NCBI GenBank assembly: GCA_020638635.1
Contig: JACKIE010000010.1
Span: 1 to 64,000 of the forward strand
DNA: 64,000 nucleotides
Source of the DNA: Planctomycetota bacterium
Lineage (GTDB): Bacteria; Planctomycetota; UBA8742; UBA2392
Direction: 5' to 3'
The notes under the pieces were generated by a model that ran no database searches, was not told the origin of the DNA, and was given only the letters and a program-made list of their open reading frames with translations. This document shows, piece by piece, positions 51,413 to 61,136 of this stretch (positions are counted from its first letter, which is position 1; the number at the start of each line of letters is the position of its first letter). Both the position numbers and the translations under genes were made by a program.

Positions 51413-52542
51413 GGGGAACTCCTGTTCTGATCACGCCCCAAGTATCCAGACCGGTGCGACAAAATTTGGGGGTGCGGCACGTTTTTCCAGCACAGGAATT
51501 CACCACCCGCCCGAGAAGCCCGGATTGAAGGGCTTCATGGGCAACAACTTTTTTTTTATGCGACTGTCCCCGCCCTGAGTTCAACGAAGGGTCCCTGTCT
51601 TCGGCCCCACAAAAAGCAAACGGCAGAAGGCCACGCGGGGGAGCGAAGGGCTGGTCGGTGGTCGGCGATCATTCGGCCAGTCCAGCGGGTAACAACGCCA
51701 AGCCGCCAGGGTGCGCCACGGCAATACCGCTCTGGCACACTGATTGGCCAAAGGGATGGCAAGCAGCTTCTGAGCTCTGCATTCATCCTTTAAGTCGAAA
51801 CACGCTTCTGATGAAAAGCAACTGCGGTGAACCACGAAGGGCCACTAAGGGCCACGAAGAAAGGCGTGTCATGCTTTGCTTCGTGGTCCTTAGTGGCCCT
51901 TAGTGGTTCACTTGTTGTTGCAGTTGTCAGTAGAAGGCCGTGGCGTTCCTGGCGGCTTGGCGTTGGCTCGTGCTCCCTGACCGCGAGTAGCGTTCGAGTG
52001 CCGCGAGACTCCTGGCGCCTTCGCGCCCCCGCGTGGCATTAGCTGTTGAAGTGCTTCGTGAACTTCGTGGGCAAACGCTTTTGCAGTTCGCTCTTCTTTT
52101 GGACAACAACTGCGTTTGCCCACTAAGGGCACGAAGGATCACGAAGAAAAGCATTAGCCACGCGGAGGCGCGGGGACGCGAAGGGGTGATTGGCGTTCGA
52201 CGGCCACGTGTGGGTCTGAGCGGCAATCAACGCCGTGGCGCCAGGTTGCGCCACGGCTCCAACGTTGCTGCAAGCCGATTGGCCAAAGGACGCGCAAGCC
52301 ACGAAAAGGCCGCGGCGTTCCTGGCGGCTTGGCGTTGGCTCGTGCTCCCTGACCGCGAGTAGCGTTCGAGTGCCGCGAGACTCTTCGCTTCTTCGCTACT
52401 TCGTGTTCCAATCAAAGCGCGGACAGGAATGTCCGCGCCACTGGGCACACCAGCCAACTGGTAATTGAAAACTGGTTATTGGTAACTCGCTGTTCAACCC
52501 GGTGCGGAACGCCGCAGCCGGCTCGATGAAGCAGGCAGGCCC
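51413..52542. repeat. 1.1-kb repeat-rich intergenic region
   Basis: No gene supported. Contents in order: a GACTGTCCCC/GGGTCCCTGTC degenerate palindrome near 51562; AACGCCAAGCCGCCAGG-type elements near 51690, 51935, 52229 and 52315; a 31-base block (51792-51822) shared with 27916-27946; a near-perfect 32-bp-arm hairpin (51827-51858 / 51880-51911; GTGAACCACGAAGGGCC...); an inverted pair near 52061-52158 (CTTCGTG... GGCAAACG); GCGCGGACAGGAATGTCCGCGC near 52418; and an ACTGGTTATTGGTAA repeat near 52472. Confidence 0.75.
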
Positions 52543-53634
52543 CTACCCCACCACTGAGCAGGTTCCACCGCCGGCGGCGCATGAGCCTCCGGTGGCGAAC
52601 TTGCTGGTGATGACGTCAGGCGCCTTGCCGCTGTCGCTGACCATCGGCTGGCCGGCTTTCTGCCAGGCCTGCATGCCGCCTTCCAGCAGCAGCCAGTCTT
52701 CGTCGCTGGCGTGGCGCGCGGTCATCATCGCCATGGTGGCGCGCACGCCGCTGCGGCAGACACTCACTACGGGGTGCGGCAGCTTCTCGACCTCGGCCCA
52801 GCGGTCCCGCAACTCCGGCAGCGGGACCAGCACCGCGCCCTCGATGCGCCCGGCCTCGAACTCGTCCACGAAGCGCGAATCCAGCAGGGTGAAGTCCTTG
52901 CCCGGCGTGCCCAGCTTTGCAACGTCGGCGGGCCGGATGATCCTGTCTTCGGGCAGGCCGGCCTCGCTGTTGAAGCTCAGGATCTCGGCCATGTTGGCCG
53001 GCAACTCGCCCTTGGTGCGGTGCATGGCCTTCAGCCCATCCTTGTCGGCCTTGAAGTGCGGGTTGGTCTGCAGCTCGGCCGCCACCGTGCTGCTGTGCTT
53101 GCCGTTGTAGTCGTGGCCGGGCCAGACCTCGACGTCTTTGCCCAGCGCTTCCAGCTTGCGGAAGCTGTCGTACAGCTTGCCGGGGTCGCCACCCATGAAG
53201 TCGGTGCGCGCGGCGCCGCCGATGAACAGGGTGTCGCCGGTGTAAACGCGCGCGCCGTCGAAGATGCTCATGCTGTCCGGGGTGTGGCCCGGGGTCAGCA
53301 CGAAGGTCAGCTCCTGATCGCCGAGTTTGAGTTTTTCGCCGTCGCTTACCTTGTAGTCGGCGACCTTGGACTTGGTGTGCTCGCTCATCACGATCGCGCA
53401 ACCGGTCAGGTTGCGCAGGCGGTCGGCGCCGGAGAGGTGGTCGGCGTGGGTGTGGGTGTCGATCGCGTACTTCAGCTTCAGGCCCGCTTTCTCCAGCTCG
53501 GCCGCGTAGGCCGGCACGTGGTCGAAGCGCGGGTCGATCAGCGCGGCCTCTTTACTGGCGGCGTCCCACAGCAGGTAAGTCTTGCAGTCACGGCCGAAGT
53601 CAACGACCTTCATCTCTAAGGTAGCGACGGACAT
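52543..53634 (-). CDS. Persulfide dioxygenase-like metallo-beta-lactamase/rhodanese fusion
   Basis: 363 residues from MSVATLEMK, with AAGGAG upstream. The N-terminal metallo-beta-lactamase domain has the ETHE1-type IDTHTHADHLSG, LTPGHTPDSM, GDTLFIGG and WPGHDY motifs. A rhodanese domain (about 240-340) has the active-site Cys in SVCRSGVRA. The Gly/Cys-rich tail ends GGSCAAGGGTCSVVG. Together these oxidise glutathione persulfide and move sulfane sulfur. It follows a paralogue on the same strand. Confidence 0.88.
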   Translation of the reverse strand: MSVATLEMKVVDFGRDCKTYLLWDAASKEAALIDPRFDHVPAYAAELEKAGLKLKYAIDTHTHADHLSGADRLRNLTGCAIVMSEHTKSKVADYKVSDGEKLKLGDQELTFVLTPGHTPDSMSIFDGARVYTGDTLFIGGAARTDFMGGDPGKLYDSFRKLEALGKDVEVWPGHDYNGKHSSTVAAELQTNPHFKADKDGLKAMHRTKGELPANMAEILSFNSEAGLPEDRIIRPADVAKLGTPGKDFTLLDSRFVDEFEAGRIEGAVLVPLPELRDRWAEVEKLPHPVVSVCRSGVRATMAMMTARHASDEDWLLLEGGMQAWQKAGQPMVSDSGKAPDVITSKFATGGSCAAGGGTCSVVG

Positions 53635-53813
53635 TTGCTTCTCCTTCTTGCCCCACGATAGCCTTCGCGGCCCATAGTGGAAACGTTGTGCCTGTGGTTT
53701 CGCATCCCGCCGGGAAAATGAAGGGGTGGCTTTCGCCACCCCTTCGGGCCGCGCGCGGCGGGCAAGCGGTGCGCGGCCTGTCATGAAGCCGCGTTTCCGC
53801 GGCTCCCCACGAT

Positions 53814-55139
53814 TTAGCCGCCAACGCCGCAGCCGCCGGAGGCCACTCCGCCGCCGACTCCGCAACCGCCGGAGGCCGTGCCTCCCACGCTGCAGCCGCC
53901 GGTGGTGCCGCCGCCCGGTGTGGGCGCGACCTTGTTCCAGGGCAGCTGCATCAGCACCAGGGCCATGCCGCAGAAGCCGGTGGTACCGGCCACGGTCAGG
54001 CCCAGGCCCACGAAAGCGCTGATGCCGTAGAACCAGGGGTTCACGAAGGTGCCGAGCACCATGCCGAGCAGCACCAGCAGGCCCGCGCCGATCTGCACCT
54101 GGCGCATCAGGCTGAGCACGCGGCGGCCCTTGTTGTAGGGCAGCTTCTTCTTGATCCAGCCGTTCATGCCGCTGTCCATGATCTTGAAGTTCGTGAACTT
54201 GCGGCGCTGCAGGATCTGGCTGGCCATCAGCGCGCGGTTGCCGGTGGCGCAGGTCAGTACCACGGTGCCCTTGGCTGTGTTCAGCTCGGTGACGCGTTTC
54301 TCCAGCTCTTCGAGCGGGATGTTCCAGGCGCCTTCGATGTGGTCGCCGCTGAACTCAAGGGCGCTGCGCACGTCCACAATCTGCAGGGCGTGCGGGTCGT
54401 CCTTCAGCATCTCGTGCACGGTCTTGCACTCGATGTGCGAGGCGCTGTCGGTGCCCTTGCGGTTGAAGGTCAGGATTTCGGCCATGCCCTGCGGCAGCGG
54501 GCCGCGCACGGAAAGCTTCTCGATCACCGCCTCGCGGGTGCCGAGCGTGAAGATCAGGTTGTGCTCGCGCTCTTTGCCGAGCGTGCTGTGTGTGCGGCCC
54601 TGGTAGTCGTGGCCCGGCCACACCGTCACGTCGTCGCCGAACTCACTGAACTTCTGGAAGCTGTCGTACAGCTCACCGGCGTCGCCGCCCATGAAGTCGG
54701 TACGGCCGGAGCCGCCGATCAGCATGGTGTCGCCGGTGAACAGGTTGCCGTCCACGTAGACGGTGAGCGAATCCGGGGTGTGTCCCGGGCTGGCGATCAC
54801 GCGCAGCTCGGTTTCGCCGAGGTTGTAGACCTCGCCGTCGGCGAAGGCCTTGTCGGCGGGCTCAACCAGGGTGCCCTGGATCATGCCGTACTTCGCGCCG
54901 GTGCGCTTTTTCAGGTCCGCGGCGCCGGACAGGTGGTCGGCGTGGGTGTGGGTGTCGATCACCAGGTCGAGCTTGAGGCCTTCCTTCTTCAGTATGGCCA
55001 GGAACTCATCCACCAGGTCGTGGCGGGGGTCGATGATGGCGGCCTTGCCGCTGGCGCGGTCGCCGATGATGTAGCCCAGGCAGCCTTCCCCCTCGATGGT
55101 GACCTGCTTGATGAACGGCTTGGTCGCGATTGCAGTCAT
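53814..55139 (-). CDS. Persulfide dioxygenase/rhodanese protein with membrane domain and Cys-Gly tail
   Basis: 441 residues. Metallo-beta-lactamase domain (IDTHTHADHLSG, GDTMLIGG, WPGHDYQG), rhodanese domain with Cys in VLTCATGNRA (about 250-340), then two membrane spans resembling the YgaP/DUF2892 module (about 355-400) and a tail with three GG-C-x-VGG units (CSVGG, CGVGG, CGVGG). The order matches a membrane-tethered sulfide-detoxification enzyme. Transcribed away from the ArsR gene from an overlapping divergent promoter. Confidence 0.88.
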   Translation of the reverse strand: MTAIATKPFIKQVTIEGEGCLGYIIGDRASGKAAIIDPRHDLVDEFLAILKKEGLKLDLVIDTHTHADHLSGAADLKKRTGAKYGMIQGTLVEPADKAFADGEVYNLGETELRVIASPGHTPDSLTVYVDGNLFTGDTMLIGGSGRTDFMGGDAGELYDSFQKFSEFGDDVTVWPGHDYQGRTHSTLGKEREHNLIFTLGTREAVIEKLSVRGPLPQGMAEILTFNRKGTDSASHIECKTVHEMLKDDPHALQIVDVRSALEFSGDHIEGAWNIPLEELEKRVTELNTAKGTVVLTCATGNRALMASQILQRRKFTNFKIMDSGMNGWIKKKLPYNKGRRVLSLMRQVQIGAGLLVLLGMVLGTFVNPWFYGISAFVGLGLTVAGTTGFCGMALVLMQLPWNKVAPTPGGGTTGGCSVGGTASGGCGVGGGVASGGCGVGG

Positions 55140-55192
55140 GTCTTTCTCCTTTTGTTACCGTGTTCCGGTGTTGCTATAGGAACATCTATGGA

Positions 55193-55226
55193 ATTGACTA
55201 TATTCCCTGATGGTTATATAGTCAAT
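55193..55226. promoter_or_regulatory. Symmetric divergent promoter/operator for the sulfur genes
   Basis: Perfect inverted repeat ATTGACTATA / TATAGTCAAT with a 14-base centre. Rightward it reads TTGACT, 16 bases, TATAGT; leftward TTGACT, 17 bases, TATAGT. Each -35 hexamer overlaps the other strand's -10. The symmetry also makes it the likely ArsR operator, switching both directions at once. Confidence 0.75.
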
Positions 55227-55258
55227 AGGCAGAAGCACGAAATTTCAAGGAGCGCCCC

Positions 55259-55597
55259 ATGGCACGTAAAAAGGAATTCAAACCGCTGGGAGCCGCCGCG
55301 CTGGGACTGGTGGCCGCCCGCTTCAAGCTGCTCGGAGAGCCCGCCCGGCTGGCCCTGCTGAACTCGCTGATGAGCCGCGAGCAGAACGTCAACGAGCTGG
55401 TGGACAGCACCGGCCTCAGCCAGGCCAACGTCAGCAAGCACCTTTCGCAGCTCGCCGACGCGGGCTACGTCAACCGCCGCAAGGACGGCCTGTTCACGGT
55501 CTACAGCATCAGTGACGACAGCGTCTTCCAGCTCTGCGACCTGATGTGCAGCAGCATCGCCAAGAAGCTGGGCCAGGACCTGCAGGCCATCGCGTAG
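55259..55597 (+). CDS. ArsR-family transcriptional regulator
   Basis: 112 residues. Winged helix with KLLGEPARLALLNSLM, recognition helix GLSQANVSKHLSQLADAGYV and wing RRKDGLFTVYSI. Two cysteines, Cys93 and Cys97, lie in the C-terminal helix. BigR/SqrR-type sulfide sensors use one Cys in helix 2 and one in helix 5; the first is absent here, so sensing may differ. The neighbours suggest it responds to sulfide or persulfide. Confidence 0.88.
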   Translation: MARKKEFKPLGAAALGLVAARFKLLGEPARLALLNSLMSREQNVNELVDSTGLSQANVSKHLSQLADAGYVNRRKDGLFTVYSISDDSVFQLCDLMCSSIAKKLGQDLQAIA

Positions 55598-55647
55598 CGT
55601 TGTGATGCGGGCGCCTCGTCGCGTGACATGTTAAGGAAGGAAAAGCC

Positions 55648-57390
55648 ATGAAACTCCAGAACCTCCTGCCCTTCACCAACTGGCTGTTCCGCTACGAACG
55701 CAAGAACCTCGGCGGCGACATCACCGCCGGACTGATCGTCACCGTCATGCTCATCCCCCAGAGCCTGGCCTACGCCATGCTTGCCGGCCTGCCCCCCGAA
55801 TACGGCCTTTACGCCAGCATCGTGCCGCTGTTCGTGTACGGCCTGCTGGGCAGCAGCCGCGTGCTGAGCGTCGGCCCGGTCGCGGTGATCAGCCTGATGA
55901 CCGCCACGGCGCTGGCCCCCTTCGCCGAGCCCTTCTCCGAGCAATACATCAAGCTGGCGCTGCTGCTGGCGATCATGACCGGCGTGATCCAGCTTGTGCT
56001 GGGCGCGTTCCGCGCGGGCTTTGTCGCGAACCTGCTTTCGCACCCCGTGGTGGCGGGTTTCATCACCGGCTCCAGCATCCTGATCGTGATCAGCCAGCTC
56101 AAGCACATCTTCGGCGTGCAGGCCGCGGCCGGTCACCTTCCTTATGAAGCGGTGATTTCGCTGGCGCAGGCTTTGCCCGGCACCAACTGGGTGACGCTGG
56201 CCATGGGTGCCTCGGCGATCGCGCTGCTGGTGCTGATGCGCAGCCCGCTGCGCAAGCTGCTGAAGCGCGTGGGCCTGTCCGAGGGCGCCGCGCAACTGGT
56301 GTCGCGCATCGGCCCCGCGCTGCTGGTGCTGGCGGGCATGGGCGCGATTTTCTTCTTCGGCCTGGATGCGCGCTTCGGCGTGAAGGTGGTCGGCGAGTTC
56401 CCCACCGGCCTGCCGGGCCTGACGCTGCCGTCGCTCGACCTGCCGGTGATCGGCGCGCTGGTGCCGGCCGCGCTGGCGATCGTGCTGGCGGGTTATGTAG
56501 AGAGTGTTTCGGTCGGGCGCTCGCTCGGCGCCAAGCGCAGGCAGACCATTGAGCCGAACCAGGAGCTGCTGGCGCTGGGCGCGGCCAACGTGGCGAGCGG
56601 CTTCACGGGCGGCTTTCCCGTCACCGGCGGCTTCAGCCGCTCGGTGGTGAACTACGACGCCGGCGCCAACACCGGCCTGGCCAGCCTGATCACCGCGGCG
56701 TTGATCGCCGCCATCGCGCTGTTTTTAGCGCCCATGTTCGCCAGCCTGCCGCAGGTGGTGCTGGCGGCCACGGTGATCGTGGCGGTTGCCGGCCTGGTCA
56801 ACTTCAAAGAGCTGCTGCGCCTGTGGCGCTACAGCAAGGCCGACGGCGCGCTGATGGGCGTGACGATCCTGGCCGTGCTGGGCCTGGGCGTGGAGATCGG
56901 CATCGGCGTGGGCGTGGGCGCCTCGCTGCTGGCCTATATCGCGCGCAGCAGCCGGCCGCACATCGCGGTGGTGGGCCGCCTGGCGGGCAGCGAGCACTTC
57001 CGCAACGTGAAGCGCCACGCGGTGGAGACTTTCCCCGGCCTGCTGCTGGTGCGCATCGACGAAAGCCTGTTCTTCGCGAACACCCGCAACATCGTGGACC
57101 GCTTGACCAGGCAGGTCGCCGAGCAGCCGGAGCTGCGGCACATCGTGCTGATCTTCAGCGCGGTCAACAGCGTGGACGCCAGCGCGCTGGAGGCTCTGGA
57201 AAGCCTGGCCCACACCCTGCGCGGCCTGGGCATCACCCTGCACCTGGCCGAGGTAAAGGGCCCGGTGATGGACCGCTTCGACAAGGTCGGATTCACACAG
57301 CACCTCGCCCCCGGCCGCGTGTTCCTCAGCACGCAGCGCGCGGTGCAGGCGTTGCGCGGATCGCCGCCGATCAGCACGCGCGCCGCCTGA
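55648..57390 (+). CDS. SulP-family sulfate permease with STAS domain
   Basis: 580 residues. About 10-14 spans with the SulP signature GLPPEYGLYASIVPLFVYGL near the N-terminus and the NVASGFTGGFPVTGGFSRS loop. A cytoplasmic STAS domain (about 465-570) includes FSAVNSVDASALEALE, the usual regulatory site region. Lies 51 bases after arsR, probably in its operon. Given the persulfide dioxygenases, it could carry sulfite or sulfate produced by sulfide oxidation, though uptake is equally possible. Confidence 0.92.
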   Translation: MKLQNLLPFTNWLFRYERKNLGGDITAGLIVTVMLIPQSLAYAMLAGLPPEYGLYASIVPLFVYGLLGSSRVLSVGPVAVISLMTATALAPFAEPFSEQYIKLALLLAIMTGVIQLVLGAFRAGFVANLLSHPVVAGFITGSSILIVISQLKHIFGVQAAAGHLPYEAVISLAQALPGTNWVTLAMGASAIALLVLMRSPLRKLLKRVGLSEGAAQLVSRIGPALLVLAGMGAIFFFGLDARFGVKVVGEFPTGLPGLTLPSLDLPVIGALVPAALAIVLAGYVESVSVGRSLGAKRRQTIEPNQELLALGAANVASGFTGGFPVTGGFSRSVVNYDAGANTGLASLITAALIAAIALFLAPMFASLPQVVLAATVIVAVAGLVNFKELLRLWRYSKADGALMGVTILAVLGLGVEIGIGVGVGASLLAYIARSSRPHIAVVGRLAGSEHFRNVKRHAVETFPGLLLVRIDESLFFANTRNIVDRLTRQVAEQPELRHIVLIFSAVNSVDASALEALESLAHTLRGLGITLHLAEVKGPVMDRFDKVGFTQHLAPGRVFLSTQRAVQALRGSPPISTRAA

Positions 57391-57467
57391 AAACAGATGT
57401 TGTGATTTCGGTAGCAGCATCGTTCGGTCCGGCCTAGCATCGCCTTCTCACTCAAATGGGGGCGAAG

Positions 57468-60400
57468 ATGAGCATCATCCGATGTCTGCTGCCGGTTTTT
57501 CTCTGTGCGCTCACGGCGCCGCTTTCCGCGCAGCATCTGCTGAAGGACCTGTCGCCCGGCTCAGATCCCGGCGCCGGATGCAATCCGTCTGAGATGGCTG
57601 TCATCGGCGACACCCTGGTTTTTACCGCCTTCCGGGGAAAGTACGAACTCTGGGCTTCGCCCGTCGCCAAATCGGAACCCCGCATGCTCGCCAACTGGCC
57701 GCGGCCGGAGTGGAAGAAGGACGAGTACGGAGACACGTTGACAGGCCAGCCCGCATGGTACCCCAGCCAGTTCACGGTGATGGGCGGGAAGCTCTACTTC
57801 GTGGCGGCCAGCGGCGGCTCCGGGCAGGAACTCTGGGTCACCGACGGCACGCAGACGGGCACTCGCTGCGTGGTCGCCTACAACGAGACCGGTTACGGCG
57901 GCGTGGTCACCATGCTCCATCCGTGCGGCGACCGGCTGTTCTTCGTGTCCCAGAGCGACAATTTCCCCGGCGCTGCACTGTTCTACACGGACGGAACCAA
58001 GGAAGGCACCCACGTCGCCAGCCAACTCGACTTCGCGGAACTGGACCGGATCCAGGGTCGCGTGGCCGTTGACGGCAGGCGCGTCTGGTACGCGGCCATG
58101 AACATGGAGTTCCGGACGGAGGTTCGCTACTTCGACCCGGAAACGGAGAAGGAGGTGGCCGTCGCCAACCTCGATATCACCGACGTGCTGGGCTTCTGGG
58201 TGGTGGAAGGGCGCGTGTTCTACACCAGCGGCAGCGATCCCAAGAAAGCCCAGTGCTGGACTTTCACGGAGAAGGATCCGGCGCCCGTGCTGCTTGCGGA
58301 AAGCAGCCGGGAGTTCTCGATGATCACCGCACCCGCATATCACAACGGAGCGTGGTGGCTGGTCTGGTTCAAAGACTCCAGCTGGTCGCTGGTTTCAAGC
58401 GACGGCACCAAGGAAGGCACCAAGGCCCGAGCGGAACTCAGCTTCGGCTTCGCGGATCTGTGGGGCAGCCAGAAGCCGGGCTTCGTGCGGCTGGCCGGCG
58501 AGACCGTGCTGGCGTGCCCCTCCATGGGCGGCAAGTCCGGGCTCTGGAGCCTGGGCGGCGACGAGCCCAAGCTGCTGTGGGCCTCGCCCGACCGCGAATT
58601 CGTGTACCTGCACGACGAAGACAGGCTGTATGCCTTCGGTCGCGAACCGAAGGCGGGCGCGTCGCACTCGGGCTGGGCCGTGACGGCAAAGGACGGCAAA
58701 CTCGCGTTCACGGAGAACTTCGAGAAGCTGGATTACGACAGGTACAGGCCTTTCCACGGCTGCAACGGCAGGCAGGTGTTCTTCCGGGCCGACCGAGACG
58801 GTTCCGGCCCGGAAGTTTTCCGCGTCTCCGGCGACAAGTTCGAGTTGTTCATCGACCTGGTCCGCAAGCCGCAGTCCAGCACCCTGAGCCCGATGGTTCA
58901 GGCCGCGGGCGGCACCTGGTTCTGCGCATCGGCCGGCAAGGGGCGGTGCGACCTGTTCCTCACGGACGGCACGCCCGACGGCACCCAGCAAGTGATCGAA
59001 CACTTCGCCGACTACCTGGCGACGCCCCGGCTGTTCCGCTTCGAAGCCGACGGCCCCTGGTACTTTTTCGGTCCCGGGCAGGACGAGAAGCTGGCAGCCC
59101 TGCAGCTCTGGACCACGGACGGCACGGCCAAGGGCACACGCCGGGTATCGGCCTTTCCGACAAACGCCGCGCCCACGGGGCTGGTGTGGAAGCTCGGAGA
59201 CCGCTACGTATGGACCGTTGTGACGGCGCGTGACAACTGGGGCTATGCCCTGGTCTCGCTCGCGTCGGCCGGCCTGGATGGCGCAAACGTACAGGTCCTC
59301 AACGGCGACATCGGCGAAGACGGATACAGCCCCGGTGGCTGGGCTTCCACCTTCCCCATCGGCAACCGCATACTCTGGCGTCACAAGTCGGCCCTGTGGG
59401 CCAGCGACGGCACGCGGGAGGGTACCGGCAGCCTGAAGGAAGTATGGAAGGGCAGCATCTACGACCGGCAGATAATGTACAGCGAAGTTGCCGAAGCGGC
59501 CGTCTTCATCACGGCGGTGGACGGGAAATGGAGCATCTGGCGCACCGACGGCACCGCGGAGGGCACGCTCGAGCTGTTGAACACCGGGATCGAGTACAAG
59601 CACTCTGACCGCCCGATGATCCTTGGCGACGAACACCAGGTCTTCATTCGCATGCTGAAGTACGCGTCCAACTCCGCTGCAACCTCGTGGCTGTGGCGCA
59701 CGGACGGCACGGCCGAGGGGACCCGCGAGCTGCGCAAGATTGAGCTGACGAAGAAACGCGACTACGACCCGATCGACGGCATCCAGCCGATCGCGATGAT
59801 CAACGGCAAGCTGGCGATGGCCTGCATTTCCGCCGAACACGGCGCGGAGCCCTGGCTGTCGGACGGAACGGTCGAAGGCACCCGTCTCTGGAAGGACGTG
59901 AACAAGGGGAACGCCGACTGGTACGGCAGGCAGCAGACTGTGGTCGGCGACCGGCTGTTCGCCATCTGCTCGATGTGGGACACCAAGCAGGAGGGCTTGG
60001 TGGCTTTCGATACCGACAGCGGAGACGCAACCACCCTCATCTCATGCGCCAGGAATACCGGTACTGCCTTTTCCAGCGAGGGCAGGTTGATGGCGTGGCA
60101 GGAGAGGCTGGTGGTCGCCGGCCCGTCGTCAGCGGGCCTCTGGATCACGGACGGAACCGGAGAAGGCACCGTGCAGCTGCTGAAACCGGAATCCTTCAAA
60201 GGCGGCAGCGTCGTGCTGGCCGCGGCCAAGGGTGGCTTCTTCGCGCTGGTCCGCGACGCCGAGCAGCTCAACATCTGGTTCAGCGACGGCACGCCGGAAG
60301 GCACCCGCTGCGTGGCGGAGCGCGTGCGTGTGCGCAACTACACGTCTCCGGTGCCTGTTCGGATTGACGATCGTCTGCTCATCCCGGTCTCGCAACCCGG

Positions 60401-61013
60401 CAAAGACCGGACGGACGACTGGTGGTGGTCCGACGGCACGGTGGCGGGAACCGTCCTGGCACGCGCCGGCGTGCCGTCCGAAACGCGTGTGCTCGGCACC
60501 GCCGGCGGGGTGGCGCTGCTCGCCTGGGCCTTCGAAGGAATAGGCACGGAACTGGCACGCTTCGGCAGCAACGACCCCGGCCTGCAGCTCACGGCCGCCG
60601 GTACGCTGACCACCGGCGAGGCTTCCGCCGCATTGGCCGACGCGGTGCTGGAACTGGATGACGCCGGGCTGATCGGCGGCGGGCAGGTGGTGCTCAGCCT
60701 CTCGGGCGCAGGCGCCAGCTGGAGCTGCGCCGACGGAAACACCGGCAAGGGCCTAGAGATGCGGAAGGAGGACTGGCGGACCACCAGCTTCTACGTGGAC
60801 GGCCGCCTGGTCGCCACCGCCGCCGGCAACGAACTGTCCGGGGATACCCTCAGGCTGGCGATCCAGGACGGCACCACGCCCGATGACATGAAACAGCTGC
60901 TGCTGGGCCTGCGCGTGAAGGCGAAGAACAGCGGCAGCTTCGAGCTGCAGGTGGGCATCGGTGACGGCCACGGCGGCTGCACCAAAGCGCAGGTCAGCCT
61001 TGAAGTGAAGTAG
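57468..61013 (+). CDS. Large secreted ELWxxDGT-repeat protein
   Basis: 1181 residues from MSIIRCLLPVFLCALTAPLS (signal peptide); an ATG four codons earlier is possible. Twelve repeats carry variants of (E/L)LWxTDGTxxGT, e.g. ELWVTDGTQTGT, QLWTTDGTAKGT, SIWRTDGTAEGT, spaced about 50-150 residues apart, as in beta-propeller-like exported proteins of Planctomycetes and Myxobacteria. The last ~190 residues form a different beta-rich domain. Likely surface or secreted; ligand unknown. Confidence 0.85.
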   Translation: MSIIRCLLPVFLCALTAPLSAQHLLKDLSPGSDPGAGCNPSEMAVIGDTLVFTAFRGKYELWASPVAKSEPRMLANWPRPEWKKDEYGDTLTGQPAWYPSQFTVMGGKLYFVAASGGSGQELWVTDGTQTGTRCVVAYNETGYGGVVTMLHPCGDRLFFVSQSDNFPGAALFYTDGTKEGTHVASQLDFAELDRIQGRVAVDGRRVWYAAMNMEFRTEVRYFDPETEKEVAVANLDITDVLGFWVVEGRVFYTSGSDPKKAQCWTFTEKDPAPVLLAESSREFSMITAPAYHNGAWWLVWFKDSSWSLVSSDGTKEGTKARAELSFGFADLWGSQKPGFVRLAGETVLACPSMGGKSGLWSLGGDEPKLLWASPDREFVYLHDEDRLYAFGREPKAGASHSGWAVTAKDGKLAFTENFEKLDYDRYRPFHGCNGRQVFFRADRDGSGPEVFRVSGDKFELFIDLVRKPQSSTLSPMVQAAGGTWFCASAGKGRCDLFLTDGTPDGTQQVIEHFADYLATPRLFRFEADGPWYFFGPGQDEKLAALQLWTTDGTAKGTRRVSAFPTNAAPTGLVWKLGDRYVWTVVTARDNWGYALVSLASAGLDGANVQVLNGDIGEDGYSPGGWASTFPIGNRILWRHKSALWASDGTREGTGSLKEVWKGSIYDRQIMYSEVAEAAVFITAVDGKWSIWRTDGTAEGTLELLNTGIEYKHSDRPMILGDEHQVFIRMLKYASNSAATSWLWRTDGTAEGTRELRKIELTKKRDYDPIDGIQPIAMINGKLAMACISAEHGAEPWLSDGTVEGTRLWKDVNKGNADWYGRQQTVVGDRLFAICSMWDTKQEGLVAFDTDSGDATTLISCARNTGTAFSSEGRLMAWQERLVVAGPSSAGLWITDGTGEGTVQLLKPESFKGGSVVLAAAKGGFFALVRDAEQLNIWFSDGTPEGTRCVAERVRVRNYTSPVPVRIDDRLLIPVSQPGKDRTDDWWWSDGTVAGTVLARAGVPSETRVLGTAGGVALLAWAFEGIGTELARFGSNDPGLQLTAAGTLTTGEASAALADAVLELDDAGLIGGGQVVLSLSGAGASWSCADGNTGKGLEMRKEDWRTTSFYVDGRLVATAAGNELSGDTLRLAIQDGTTPDDMKQLLLGLRVKAKNSGSFELQVGIGDGHGGCTKAQVSLEVK

Positions 61014-61136
61014 CCGGGCACTTGTGACGACGCAAGGCCGATGCACCTATTGCGCTTTCGCAAAGGATGCGTGATTTCTGGTTTGGCGCTCTATCGCTGT
61101 TTCGCATAAGCTTGCGACAGACGAAACGAGGCCGCC

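Noticed and set aside
51413..52542. CRISPR array
   Set aside because: Repeats here are palindromic, irregularly spaced and of several types; there are no uniform spacers and no cas genes in the window.
52543..55139. Hydroxyacylglutathione hydrolase (glyoxalase II) assignment
   Set aside because: The HTHTHADH motif alone is shared, but the rhodanese fusions and ArsR/SulP context fit persulfide dioxygenases better.
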